This document shows, in pieces, positions 46,601-57,564 of a stretch of 64,000 nucleotides of DNA (its first letter is position 1; each line of letters starts with the position of its first letter). This stretch comes from Phragmites australis (taxonomy: Eukaryota; Streptophyta; Magnoliopsida; Poales; Poaceae), in assembly GCF_958298935.1 (NCBI RefSeq), contig NC_084925.1, positions 17,791,001-17,855,000 on the forward strand, read 5' to 3'. Made by a program: the position numbers and the translations under genes. Below the pieces are notes generated by a model. It saw nothing but the letters and a program-made list of their open reading frames with translations, was not told where the DNA came from and did no database searches.

Positions 46601-47439
46601 AGGGTGTATAATCAGTTCGAACTGCCGCGCTCTCGGTCATGAGCATCGCTATCGCTTATCTCCACCGAGCGACCATGTTTTGGTCGTAGAGTTTCGATGT
46701 GGGTTGTGGCATTGTTGGTTTGGGTGGTTTGGTCGGTATGTGGTCGGTGGTTTGGTGGTAATGGTTTACTTTTATACACTTGTTGTTTATATATCTGTTC
46801 TGATCAGTTGGTTGGCAGGGTTTGAGTGGGTGGTTGGTTAAGTCAGTTGCTTACACCTAGAGTCTAGGTTGCTTGCCACTTAATGAACTTAAACATGTCT
46901 TAATCTTTGCTACAGCTTTAAATGCATGATCCTTGGAGTTGAGAATATATATACTCATACTGTGTAAGACTTGCTAGTACCTTCGTACTAAGGGGTGCTG
47001 CACTTAAGTTGTTTTCAGGTTCTCAGGTTGGCGAGGAAGAGGCTGTGTTCGGCTACTTTGTGCCTACCGATCAGGGTGGCAGGCAGGAGTAGCACCTTCT
47101 ACTCCGAACTCCGGCGCTTTTGGTATGGAGCCTAAGGGCATACGGCTCCATACTCTTTTGTTGTATAGGTTTTTCTTCCGCTGCATAGTTGTTGTTGTTC
47201 CTCTTTTGTTGTAAATTGTGGAAGCAGTTGCATGTTTAATAATGGTAATCCAGTTTAATTATTTGCTCTCTATTAAACTGTGTTGTGATATTTGAGTTGG
47301 TAGGCATGTGTTCCGATCCTGGGCACAAAACACGTGCCGGGACTACCGGAATGGTATTCTGGTTAATCGTCGAGGTTGTGATTATGAATAATGATCCTCC
47401 AGATGATTAATTAGAATACTATTTGGACAGTTCCTCACA
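43658..47439 (+). repeat. 5' LTR of the family T element, 3.8 kb
   Basis: 3782 bp. The first 450 bp are AT-rich, then GC-rich DNA (44100-45000), then a long AT-richer part. A donor-like CTGCACG|GTGAGC is at 44586/44587 and an exon-like block at 45754. I found no clear TATA box. There is no gene of known type within it. Confidence 0.9.
45754..45855 (+). other. LTR micro-exon, family T, 5' LTR copy
   Basis: A 102-nt block after TTCTTTTAG, ending CAAG|GCAAGC (GC-type donor). The phase-1 frame gives NFDPANE... GSCEQQLG, then a TAG where the other copies have CAG. Confidence 0.5.
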
Positions 47440-47441
47440 GC

Positions 47442-47455
47442 TTAGTATCAGAGCT
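47442..47455 (+). other. Primer binding site, Met-tRNA type, imperfect
   Basis: TTAGTATCAGAGCT begins two bases after the LTR. It resembles TGGTATCAGAGC, the usual plant site for initiator Met-tRNA, with changes at its start. Confidence 0.75.
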
Positions 47456-48214
47456 TTGTTTAATTTAGTAGCCTAAACATAATTAGTGCGTTGTTTAGTA
47501 AGTCGACAACTTTAACTAATCAACACACCAGTTTATGTTTACGCCTCTTCGTGTTTAATATGTATTAAACTGCTATCGTTTATGCCCCTAAGTTAAAATG
47601 CGTATTATGAGTGGCGTTTATATGTCTTATACCACATTGTTTCGCTTTCGACCCTGCATTGATTCATGTTGAGCATTGCATCTTCGGCTTTGCATCGTCA
47701 GAAGGTAAGGTACGACGCTTGGTGGCGGTTAATCACCGAGGGCTCAGCCGGATGCGAGGCAGGGGCCCGGCGTGTTCCGTACGGCGATCCGTACGGGAAG
47801 TGAATACGCTAGCAGTAGCGTATGAACATCCACCATGCGATGGGAGACATGGTCGTCTACTCGTGTGGCGTTTACACGAGATGTCCCGTAGGGTCTACGG
47901 GAAGTGAATATGTCGTTGTCGACGTATGGATTGTCGCTTGTACGGCATGTGGTACAAGGGCCGTTCGCACTCTACTCTTTCTAGCGCGAAGGGTACGTTC
48001 TGGATGTTATAAACTGCCTGTGATTTTGATGCTTGTAGGTGCGGTCCTTATTTTGAGAAAGAAGCGGTAGCTAGGTTCGAGCATGCATCATTTCATGGCA
48101 TTCATGCATGCATTCATACTTGTTCATGTATAATGGGATTCTAACAGTATATCCAGCAAATGTATTGTGCTAAGTCGGAATTTGACGTTTCCCCCTTTTG
48201 TTTTATATTTCAGA
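47456..48214 (+). other. Leader between primer site and gag
   Basis: About 760 bp without a supported gene. It ends in TTTTATATTTCAG directly before the gag ATG, which has the form of a 3' splice site, so the leader may be spliced. Confidence 0.6.
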
Positions 48215-49267
48215 ATGGTTGTCACTCGGCGTGGTGGGGAGGTTCCGGAGGGTTCCGGTCAGAACAATCCTCCTCCACCGCCGACCATGGCGGATGTGCT
48301 CATGCAAATCGAGCAGAACCGCCAAGCGAATCACGCTCTCCACCAGACGAACCAAGCGCTCCTGGAGGCTCTCGTGCGCAACGCGGCTCCTCATGGAGGA
48401 GGTGGAGCCGTGCGCCGAGATGACTTCTCGGACTTCTTGCGGACTCAGCCGCTGGTGTTCTCGCGAGCTGAGGATCCTCTGGATGCCGATCACTGGCTCC
48501 GGACGATCGAGCAGAAGCTCGTCCTTCTTCGCTGTGAGGATCACGAGAAGGCGCTCTTCACCGCCCATCAGCTTTAGGGCCCGGCGGGTGCGTGGTGGTC
48601 CGGCTTCCTGGCCATGCACCCCGCCGATCACCGCGTGTCATGGGCGGAGTTCCGTGAGGCCTTCCGCTCGTTTCACATACCGAGTGGACTCATGGAGGCT
48701 AAGAGGCGGGAGTTTGAGGACCTCAAGCAAGGAGGTCAGGCGGTGATGGAGTACGTGCAGGTGTTCAACCACCTTGCACAATACGCTACCGAGGAGGTCA
48801 GCACGGATGCGCGCAAGCAGCGCCGCTTCGTGAATGGCCTGAACTCGAAGATGCAGGACCGGTTGTCCGCGCATAGGTTCGCCAACTTCAACGAGTTGGT
48901 GAGCACGTCGATCACGGTGGAGCTCAAGTATAAGAGCCACCAAGAGGAAAAGAGGCGGAAGAGGGGTTCCTCGTCTTCCGTGGGCGGGAGCTCGCAGCGC
49001 TCCCGCACTGAGAGTCAGCCTCCACAGTCTCAGGTGCCGTCGGCTGGCTACCCGCGGCCGATGTGGTTTGTACCACGTCCTGCGTTCTCCGCTCCACAGG
49101 GGCAGGCTGCACGACCAGCCGGCTCCCAAGTGAGCGTGACCGGTGGCTCAGGTGGTCCGTGTTTCAACTACGGCCGCGTCGGCCATTTCTCAAGGGAGTG
49201 CCCGTATCCGAGGCCGAGAGCCGCGGTGAGTGCCCCGCGACCACCGCCGGCTCAGTCAGCGCCGTAG
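48215..49267 (+). pseudogene. gag: Family T Gag
   Basis: ATG 48215 starts MVVTRRGGEVPEG. The Gag core spans about 48430-48930 (WLRTIEQKLVLLRC, FREAFRSFHIPSGLMEAKR, FNHLAQYATEEVS). A Ser/Arg-rich stretch and a zinc knuckle CFNYGRVGHFSREC (about 49160-49200) follow. The second Cys of the knuckle is Tyr, as a G-to-A change would give. TAG 48575 interrupts the core. A second TAG at 49265 stands at the Gag/protease border, with pol continuing in the same frame. Gag would form particles and bind the element RNA through the knuckle. Confidence 0.85.
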
Positions 49268-52200
49268 TCTTCGCAGGCGACCCACGTTCCCAAGCGTGGT
49301 CGATCTCGCCATACTACCGTCGACGAGGTTCAGGAGGGTGACACCGTCCTGATGGGTACGTTGGATATGAGTTTCAACTCTGACATCTTTTCTGCAGTGG
49401 TTTTGTTTGATTCAGGAGCCTCTCACTCCTTTATATCTTCGGGTTATGTTTGGAAGAGCGGGTTGAGAGTCAGTGCTACCCACACGCCGTATCTTATAGA
49501 CGCCCCGGGGGCCAAAGTTCTAATCAACCAGTGTGTGAATAAAGCGACGGTAATTGTCAACGAAGTGCCCTTCTTTGTCAATTTGTTAGTGATGAACTCG
49601 AAGGGAATTGATGTTATTCTGGGAATGAATTGGCTCTCCAAGAACAAGGCTATGTTGGACTGTGCTCGGCGGACCGTCACCCTAAATGGTCTGTCAGGTA
49701 CTCGGGTCAAGTTGAAGCTAAAGGGTGTCAAATCCTGCCTGTTCGCCATAAAGGCTATCCCCGCCAGGATTATGGAGACCATTCCCATGGTGTGGGAATT
49801 TCCGGATGTCTTTCCGGATGAGTTGCCTGGAAAGCCGCCTGGCAGGGCAGTGGAGTTCTCTATTGATCTCGTGCACGGTGCGGCCCCGATTTTGAAGAAG
49901 ATATACAAGATGTCACCAGTTGAGCTAGTTGAGCTGAAGAAGCAGATTCAGGAGCTGCTGGTGAAGGGTTTCATTCGTCCGAGTTCCTCACCTTGGGGAT
50001 GCTCGGCTCTATTTGTGAAGAAGAAAGATAACACTCTCCGGATGTGTGTTGATTACCGTCCGCTGAATGCAGTCACGGTGAAGAATGTGTATCCGCTTCC
50101 TAGGATTGACATCTTGTTTGATCAGTTGACTGGAGCCCGAGTCTTCTCAAAGATTGACTTGAGGCTGGGCTATCACCAGATCAAGGTTCGGCCAAAGGAT
50201 ATTCCAAAAACAGCGTTCTCTACTCGATACGGCTTGTATGAGTTCACCGTTATGTCGTTTCGCTTGACCAATGCGCCGGCCTTCTTTATGTACCTTATGA
50301 ACTCGGTGTTCATGGAGGAGTTGGACAAGTTTGTCATTGTTTTCATCGATGACATTCTGATATACTGCAAGACTGAGCAAGTACACATTGGGCATCTCCG
50401 TGTTGTTCTGGGCAGACTCCGAGAGCATCAGCTGTACGCAAAGTTCAGCAAGTGTGAGTTCTGGCTCAGGGAGGTGGCCTTTCTGGGACATGTTCTATCA
50501 GAGAACGGGGTGGCAGTTGACCCGAGCAAGGTGCAGGATGTGCTCGACTGGGTTCAACCCCAGAATGTCAGTGAGATCCGGAGTTTTCTTGGACTTGTGG
50601 GCTATTACCGCCGGTTCATCGAGAACTTCTCCAAGGTTGCGAAGCCGATGACCGAGTTGTTGAAGCAAAGCAGTGTGTTTGAGTGGTCGGATGCCTGTGA
50701 GTCTGCCTTCCAGACATTGAAGAAGCTGCTCACGACCGCCCCAGTGCTTGCTCAGCCTGATGTGACCAGAGGGTTTGATGTGTATTGCGACGCGTCCGGC
50801 ATCGGTCTCGGCTGTGTTTTGATGCAGGAGCACCGAGTCGTTGCATATGCATCCCGACAGTTGAAGCGTCACGAGGAGAACTATCCGACACATGATCTTG
50901 AACTTGCAGCTGTCGTGCACGCTCTGAAGATGTGGCGCCACTACTTGATGGGCAACTTGTGCCGTATCTACACGGACCACAAGAGCCTGAAGTACATTTT
51001 CACGCAGGCGGATTTGAACATGAGGCAGCGTAGATGGCTTGAGTTGATCAAAGACTACGAGCTAGAGGTTCACTACCATCCCGGCAAGGCGAATGTGGTC
51101 GCCGATGCTTTGAGTCGAAAGGCTCATTGTCATTGTCTTGTAGCCTCACCGATGGATTCCACGTTGTGTGATGATTTCCGGCGTCTTGGGCTTGATATGG
51201 TGCCGGACGGTTTTATTGCAAATCTCGAAATCAAGTCCACGCTCATTGATGAAATTAAGGCTGCTCAGAGGGATGATAAGGGTATGGCCCGAATTCGAGA
51301 GAAGAGGAAGATCGGGCAGGCCTTATGCTTTACTGAGGATGATCAGGGCATTATCTGGTTTGGGAACCGTCGAGTGGTTCCGAGGGTCGAGGCGCTGAGG
51401 AAGAAGATCCTTGATGAGGCTCACGATTCGTTGCTGTCCATTCACCCAGGCAGTACGAAGATGTATCAGGATTTGAAACCCCATTTCTGGTGGACTCGCA
51501 TGAAGCGGGAGATTGCTAGGTATGTGTCTGAGTGCGACGTCTGCCGAAGGGTGAAGGCTGAACACATCAAGCCTGCCGGCACACTCCAGCCTCTGCCCAT
51601 TCCATCTTGGAAGTGGGAGGAAGTTGGGATGGATTTCATTACCGGCTTACCGAAGACTTCGAGTGGGTATGACTCTATTTGGGTCATCGTGGACCGGTTG
51701 ACAAAGTCCGCACACTTTCTTCCTGTCAGGACCACTTATTCTGCTAAGTAGTATGCGGAATTGTACCTCACTAGAATTGTTTGCCTCCATGGGGTGCCGA
51801 AGAAGATCATTTCTGATCGGGGTACACAGTTTACTTCTCATTTCTGGAGAAATTTCCAGGAGGTTATGGAGACCGAGTTGTTCCACAGCACGGCGTATCA
51901 CCCACAGACAGATGGTCAGACAGAGAGGGTAAATCAGATTCTCGAAGATATGCTCCGTGCTTGTGTGCTCACTTATGGGAAGAAGTGGGACATATGCCTG
52001 CCGTTCGCGGAATTCTCGTATAACAACAGTTTCCAGGCTAGTATTGAGATGGCGCCATTTGAGGCCCTTTATGGTCGGAGGTGCCGTACGCCGCTGAATT
52101 GGTCCGAGTCCGGTGAGCGGGCTTTTCTGGGTCCGAATTTGGTCAAGGAGGCAGAAGGTCATGTCCAGAATATCCGCAAGAGTATTCTCACGGCCCAGTC

Positions 52201-52675
52201 GAGGCAGAAGAGCTATGCAGATCGACGTCGCCGAGAGCTCACGTTTGAGGTAGGGGATCACGTGTACCTGAAGGTCTCGCCTCTCAAAGGCGTTCGTCGA
52301 TTCCAAGTCCGAGGCAAGCTGGCGCCTCGGTATGTTGGACCATTTCAGATTCTAGCTCGGCGTGGAGAGGTTGCATACCAATTTGAGTTGCCACCGTCCC
52401 TCTCCGCGGTACATAATGTGTTCCATGTCTCACAACTCAAGAAGTGTCTCCGAGTCCCGACCGATGTCGTTGATGTTGCACCCAAAGAATTGCAACCGGA
52501 CTTGACATATTGTGAGAAGCCGATGCGAGTCTTGGATGAAGCTGAGCGCAAGACATGGCGGAGTTCAATCAAATTCTTGAAGATTCAATGGAGTAACCAC
52601 TCCGAGTCCAAAGCGACTTGGGAGCGGGAAGATCAGCTTCGTTCCGAGTATCCTGAGTTCTTTGAGAATTTGTAA
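49268..52675 (+). pseudogene. pol: Family T Pol: protease, RT, RNase H, integrase, chromodomain-like end
   Basis: Same frame as gag, ending at TAA 52673. Protease has [12 protein letters not shown] (about 49405). RT is at about 49950-50500 ([14 protein letters not shown], catalytic VFIDDILIY intact). RNase H follows ([34 protein letters not shown] near 51110). Integrase has its zinc finger ([20 protein letters not shown]) and DDE residues ([29 protein letters not shown]). The end, LKIQWSNHSESKATWERED (about 52580-52640), has the form of the chromodomain found in chromoviruses, which steers insertion to heterochromatin. One stop, TAG 51749, lies in the integrase core. Otherwise the frame is open. 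Confidence 0.9.
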
Positions 52676-52860
52676 TGCCGATGTAATATAGCATATTTGG
52701 AATTTCTTGCATGTATGTGTTCACCTCTATGATTGAATGAAAATATGCTTTCGATTCCATCTCTTGCGTCATGATGTCGGCTCACAGCTTGCTAAGTCAT
52801 CACAGCGTGCTCATTGTCCCCTCTCCAGCTCGTACCGAATCTCGGGACGAGATTCTTTTT

Positions 52861-52873
52861 AGGGGGGGAGGTT
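52861..52873 (+). other. Polypurine tract of the family T element
   Basis: AGGGGGGGAGGTT directly before the 3' LTR, the start site for plus-strand DNA. The 185 bp between pol and this tract hold no gene. Confidence 0.9.
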
Positions 52874-53475
52874 TGTCACGGCCCAGAGTTTCTAAACACG
52901 TAATTAAGCGCTAATGAGCATCATTAGCATCATTTGTTTTTATTTTGAGCAGTATAGACATGCAATGTGGATTAAACAGAATTTGGTTAAACCAGGTTTA
53001 ACTGATGCGTTGTAAAGCGTCTCCCAAAACTTCTCTGGAACATAGGGCTGGTGACAATTTTAGAAATTAGTAAATGCCTGGAGAAGAATATAAATGAATT
53101 TTCCAAAAAATTTGGGAAATATTTAGAAGGCATAAAAATTATCACAAGTTGGAAAAGATAGCATCTTTGAACAATTTTTATTCAAAATTGGCTCAAGCAT
53201 TCTGGGTCAAACAAGTTCAGATGGGTTCCTTATGAATTTTAGTTTCAAACAAAATTTGTTTTACCAATTTTGGACCTTGGGAAGGCATTCAATTGGATGG
53301 CTAAAGTAGTGGGGATATTTTGCCGGCCGGTTACTATTTCTCGGGCCCGCTTGTCATCCCCTCCGGCTTCTCTGCTCTCTCTGTCGTCCCCTCTCACAGA
53401 GCAAGCAGCGGCTGTCTTGTTTGACTTGGGTGGCCGGCCACCTTTCCACGTCACCGGAAACCAGGACACGGCACC

Positions 53476-53803
53476 GTGCCCTTATCCTCCCCTCCCTGCC
53501 CTCTGCTTTCCTCTCTCTCTGCTCCTCCTCTCACACAGCCGGCACACAGGCAGAGCGCAGAGCACACACAAGCACCGGCCGCTGGCCAAATCACCGCGCC
53601 ACCAACAGCCTCCACCGAGCCCGGGCCAGGAGAAGCGCCGAGGAGGGTCGCCGAAGCTCTTCCCCGCCGTTTCCCCTCTTTTCCCGCGTTTCCCGCGCGG
53701 TTTGAGCTAGGCCGAGTCTTCTCCCTCAACGCCGACAGCCTCCTCTCCGGCCCTCTCCGTCGCCCCACTGTTCTACAACCTCGCCGGCCCAACCCGCTGC
53801 ACG
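53476..53803 (+). other. Candidate first exon in the family T 3' LTR
   Basis: A GC-rich frame open for at least 109 codons (no ATG start seen) ends at CTGCACG|GTGAGC. It is in phase 1 at the donor, matching the phase in which the block at 54844 is open. In the 5' LTR the same donor exists (44586), but the frame before it is broken. Confidence 0.35.
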
Positions 53804-54843
53804 GTGAGCTTCCCCGTGCTCCTGTACACCTTATCTGCACGCCGTTTTCCCTCTGTCCCGTCGCCGGCGCGATGGTCCGTGATGGTCGAACCGACGTCAC
53901 CTCCCCGCGCATGCCACCGGCCGTGCCGCCATTGAGCTCATCGGCCGGGAGGCGCGCCGTTAGATCTGCGCGCTCACGTAGAACGTGTAGGTGTGCTCGG
54001 CCAGGCTTGTTACGCCGTCGTCTAGCCGCCGGCGGTCTAAACCGAGCCGCCACCGTGCTCGTTCCGCTGTGCGCCGCCGCTCGCCGTGCTCCGGCCATCG
54101 CCGGCATCAACATGTGCCCCCACCGATTCTGCGTGCCTCCCCTAGTGGTTTTGCTGCCCTCCCCGGCTGCCGGCATGGCGCCGCTCGCCCCCGGCGGGCA
54201 CAACCCGAGCCGCCGGCCGTCTTAGTGCCGTGCGCCTTGGGCGCCTGGCAATTTTGACCCGAGGTCAAACAGCTGGCCCCACTGGTCAGTCCCTGGGCTA
54301 GCTCAGCGCTGGTAGAAAAAGGGTTGGGGGCTATTTAGTATCCGGATTAAATGGAAAATACGAATAGCTTTATTGTTCTATTGATTAAGCAGCTGAAAAC
54401 TTGTATAATGCGTAGAAAAATGTATATAGCTCCAAAAATTGTGGAACCAATTTTGTTGGCTTTTTATTACCATGCTCTACATGTTAAAAATACCAGTGGC
54501 CATGAAAATTGTACTGTGAATTAATGGATTGATGAAACTTAGGTAGGCTTCGTTAATTCATAATTAAAGTTTGGTAAATCCAGAATTGTTGAATCCAATT
54601 TTGTAAATCTTGCTAAATTGTGACCTGTTCAGTAAAAATATACACCCCCAAGTTAAGCATAATTAACTTTCTAATTTGGTTTAAGCTTTGGTTTATGCTT
54701 TAAAGTATTTCAGGAAATGTTTAAATGGTTAACGCTAATAGCAATTAGGAAATATTTGATGTTTTAAGCGCAGGGCATAATGCATGCCATCTCCGTTGTT
54801 GCATGGCTTTCATACTCATCGTTGCACGCAATTATTCTTATAG

Positions 54844-54945
54844 AGAACGTCGATCCGGCGATCGAGGCGAGCGAGGCTATTCCCGGAGGTTCTAACGGTG
54901 GTGATCGTGGTTCGGGTAGCTGTGAGCAGCAGCTAGGGCAGCAAG
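54844..54945 (+). other. LTR micro-exon, family T, 3' LTR copy
   Basis: A 102-nt block after ATTCTTATAG, ending CAAG|GCAAGC. The frame is open (DPAIEASEAIPGGS, GSCEQQLGQQG). Substitutions against the other two copies leave length, phase and both splice-like edges unchanged. Confidence 0.5.
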
Positions 54946-56496
54946 GCAAGCATCGCCCATATTACACCGTGTCTACTTGAAAAATCTAATATGTTATCTA
55001 CGCTTATGTATACATTGCATGTGTCGGGAGTTGGGTAGAACCTATGCCGATGCATTCTCCCATTTCGGTCACGTGTCATGCGTTATTCCTTGGAGCCTGG
55101 TGGTGTCGTCGCGATCTAATTATAGTTCGCTATGCTTAGTGGTACTTAGGCTTTCCGGTAGAAGTCGACGACGGCGTCCACCGTTGTCACGAGCCTAGGG
55201 CTTATTACTTGTTCACACTTGTGGTTGTGTTGATGATGAGTCGGTTTGGTGAGTGGTGAGTTGAGACGAGGTGTGGGCGGTGTTAGGGGTGTCATCTGCT
55301 CACGAGGAGTCCTCAGGCAGCTCGGGGAGGGAAACCGGACACCGTAGACCACTTGCACCGGCCGTCGGTGTAGTCGGCTTTAGCACTTACCTTACTCACC
55401 ACATGCTGATATAATGGTAGGCGAGCTGATTACCTTCGCAGACGTGGTCATGTGGGTCTCGTCATAGACAGTGTGAGTCCGGTTTGAGTCCGGGCTTTTA
55501 GCGGTATTAGTTTGCTGGGGAGTAGTTCTAATACCACCGCGCCGAGCTATGGTTGATGCACATGGTTGGGCCTGGTTGGGAAATGTTGTCACGGGTACCC
55601 CCTTGTGTGCATCTTAGCGGGTGGCACAAGCCGTATGGTCCCTGTGTCGTGTGGGTCCAGGAGTATCCCCCTGCAGGGTGTATAATCACTTCGAACTGCC
55701 GCGCTCTCGGTCATGAGCATTGCTATCGCTTATCTCCACCGAGCGACCATGTGTTGGTCATAGAGTTTCGATGTGGGTTGTGGCATGGGTGGTTTGGTCG
55801 GTATGTGGTCGGTGGTTTGGTGGTAATGGTTTACTTTTATACACTTGTTTATATATATGTTATGATCAGTTGGTTGGCAGGGTTTGAGTCGGTGGTTTGT
55901 TAAGTCAGTTGCTTACACCTAGAGTCTAGGTTGCTTACCGCTTAATGAACTTAAACATGTCTTAATCCTTGCTACAGCTTTAAATGCAAGATCCTTGGAG
56001 TCGAGAATATATATATTCATATTGTGTAAGACTTGCTAGTACCTTCATACTAAGGGTACTACCCTTAAGTTTCAGGTTCACAGGTTGGCGAGGAAGAGGC
56101 AGTGTTCGGCTACTTTGTGCCTGCCGATCAGGGTGGCGGGCAGGAGTAGCACCTTCTACTCCGAACTTCGGCGCTTTTGGTATGGAGCCTAAGGGCATAC
56201 GGCTCCATACTCTTTTGTTGTGTAGGTTTATCTTCCACTGTGTAGTTGTTGTTGTTCCTCTTTTGTTGTAAATTGTGGAAGCAGTTGCATGTTTAAGTAT
56301 TGTAATACAGCTTAATTACTTGCTCTCTATTAAACTGTGTTGTGATATTTGAGTTGGAAGGCATGTGTTCCGATCCTGGGCACAAAACACGTACCGGGAC
56401 TACCGGAATGGTATTCTGGTTAATCGTCGAGGTTGTGATTATGAATAATGATCCTCCTGATGATTAATTAGAATGCTATTTGGACGGTTCCTCACA

Positions 56497-57564
56497 GATG
56501 ATCAAACCTAAAAGTCTAGAAGTTAGCCGTTGGAAAGTAAATGAAGACAAGAGCAAGGTCACTATGAGATTTGAAAAGCCAAAACCTACGTTTAGTGCAC
56601 TTTTTGCTAAATATGAGAGTGGCAAGACCGGCCAAAAAGGAGGCAACTGGCCAAATACTCTTAAACGTTCAAGATCACATCCGAAGCATGAGTTTGGAGG
56701 AAGGAAAAGGCAATGGGAGGACAATATTACAGCAGCTCCATTTCCTCCTTTTGGACCACCAATGCCTATGATGTGGTGGCCTCCTCCTATGGTGCTTCCT
56801 CTGTGGGTGCCATGTTGTTGGTGTGGACCTTGGGCGCCACCTCCTATGCCGTTTGCATCATTCCATCCGGGGTGGACAGCACCATGACCTTCGGCATTCA
56901 ACTGGTTATCTCATTCTAGACAAGACCAGTTTAATTCAAGAAATCGGTCAAATGATGAGAGGGATAGAAATAAAATTAAAAAGGTATATTGTGTGAAGAA
57001 TACAAGAATTTCTAATGAGAAATCAGATCTAGACAGAGAGGAAAAATAGCCGGTTGTTGGTGAAAACAAAGTGCAAAAACAATCGGCTAATGATGGTTTG
57101 GTAGGCAGCAACAAAGAGGAAGTTGTAGAGGTGGTTTGTACTAATCTTGGGACCAAATTGGTGTCTCCTATAGCATCTCCTATAGCAGCACCACAGCTCA
57201 TGGAACCAAGAGGTGAAGATGCCACTTCTAGTGCTAAGCCGATCGATAGTTCGGATGATCAGAAGATTGAAACAAAGATATCCTTGCTGCCCAGGACTAA
57301 ACCACAGCCTCGATGGTGTCCTAGAGGTTTCTCGCACTCCCAAAAGAGAAGGCTACAAAGGATACGCAAGCAAGATTGGGAGAAGTTCAAGCTAAAAAGG
57401 TGAGGGATCAAGTGTTTAATGAAATTAAGCTGATGTTGCCTATTCAAAAAGAATGGAGAGTAAAACAAGTTGCAGTGTCTATTGTGACACCTAGTGATGA
57501 TGAGGATGACATGCTAGAAGACTCTCTAGTAATTAGAGATGATACTTCACCTCATGATATTATG
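56497..57564 (+). pseudogene. Tat-type Gag remnant related to host A
   Basis: Plus-strand frames give pieces that match the later part of host A Gag: SRWKVNEDKSKVTMRFEKPK, then a Pro/Trp/Met-rich stretch (PPFGPPMPMMWWPPP). After them come PRWCPRGFSHSQKRRLQRI (about 57305-57365) and an acidic segment (SDDEDDMLEDSL). Host A has the equivalent SGLSHTKKRRL on the other strand, so this is a second, inverted copy of that family. Both ends are cut: by the family T LTR on the left and a family R LTR on the right. Frames shift at least twice. Confidence 0.75.

Larger units (their letters stand above)
43658..56496 (+). mobile_element. Family T Ty3/gypsy chromovirus-like element (Tekay/Del type)
   Basis: A 12.8-kb element. 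Its LTRs (43658-47439 and 52874-56496) start TGTCACGGCCC and end CCTCACA, and together exceed the 5.4-kb internal part. It has a Met-tRNA type primer site, one gag-pol frame with a chromodomain-like end, and a polypurine tract. Very long LTRs with this gene order fit the Tekay/Del branch. The flanking 5-mers (ATCCC and GATGA) differ and the two LTRs are visibly diverged. It is therefore either old with rearranged flanks or a recombinant of two elements. Three in-frame stops and a damaged zinc knuckle make it non-functional. Confidence 0.9.
52874..56496 (+). repeat. 3' LTR of the family T element, 3.6 kb
   Basis: 3623 bp, about 160 bp shorter than the 5' LTR, with frequent substitutions already in the first 150 bp. 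It contains the candidate exon 53476-53803 and the micro-exon 54844-54945. No other gene is seen. Confidence 0.9.
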
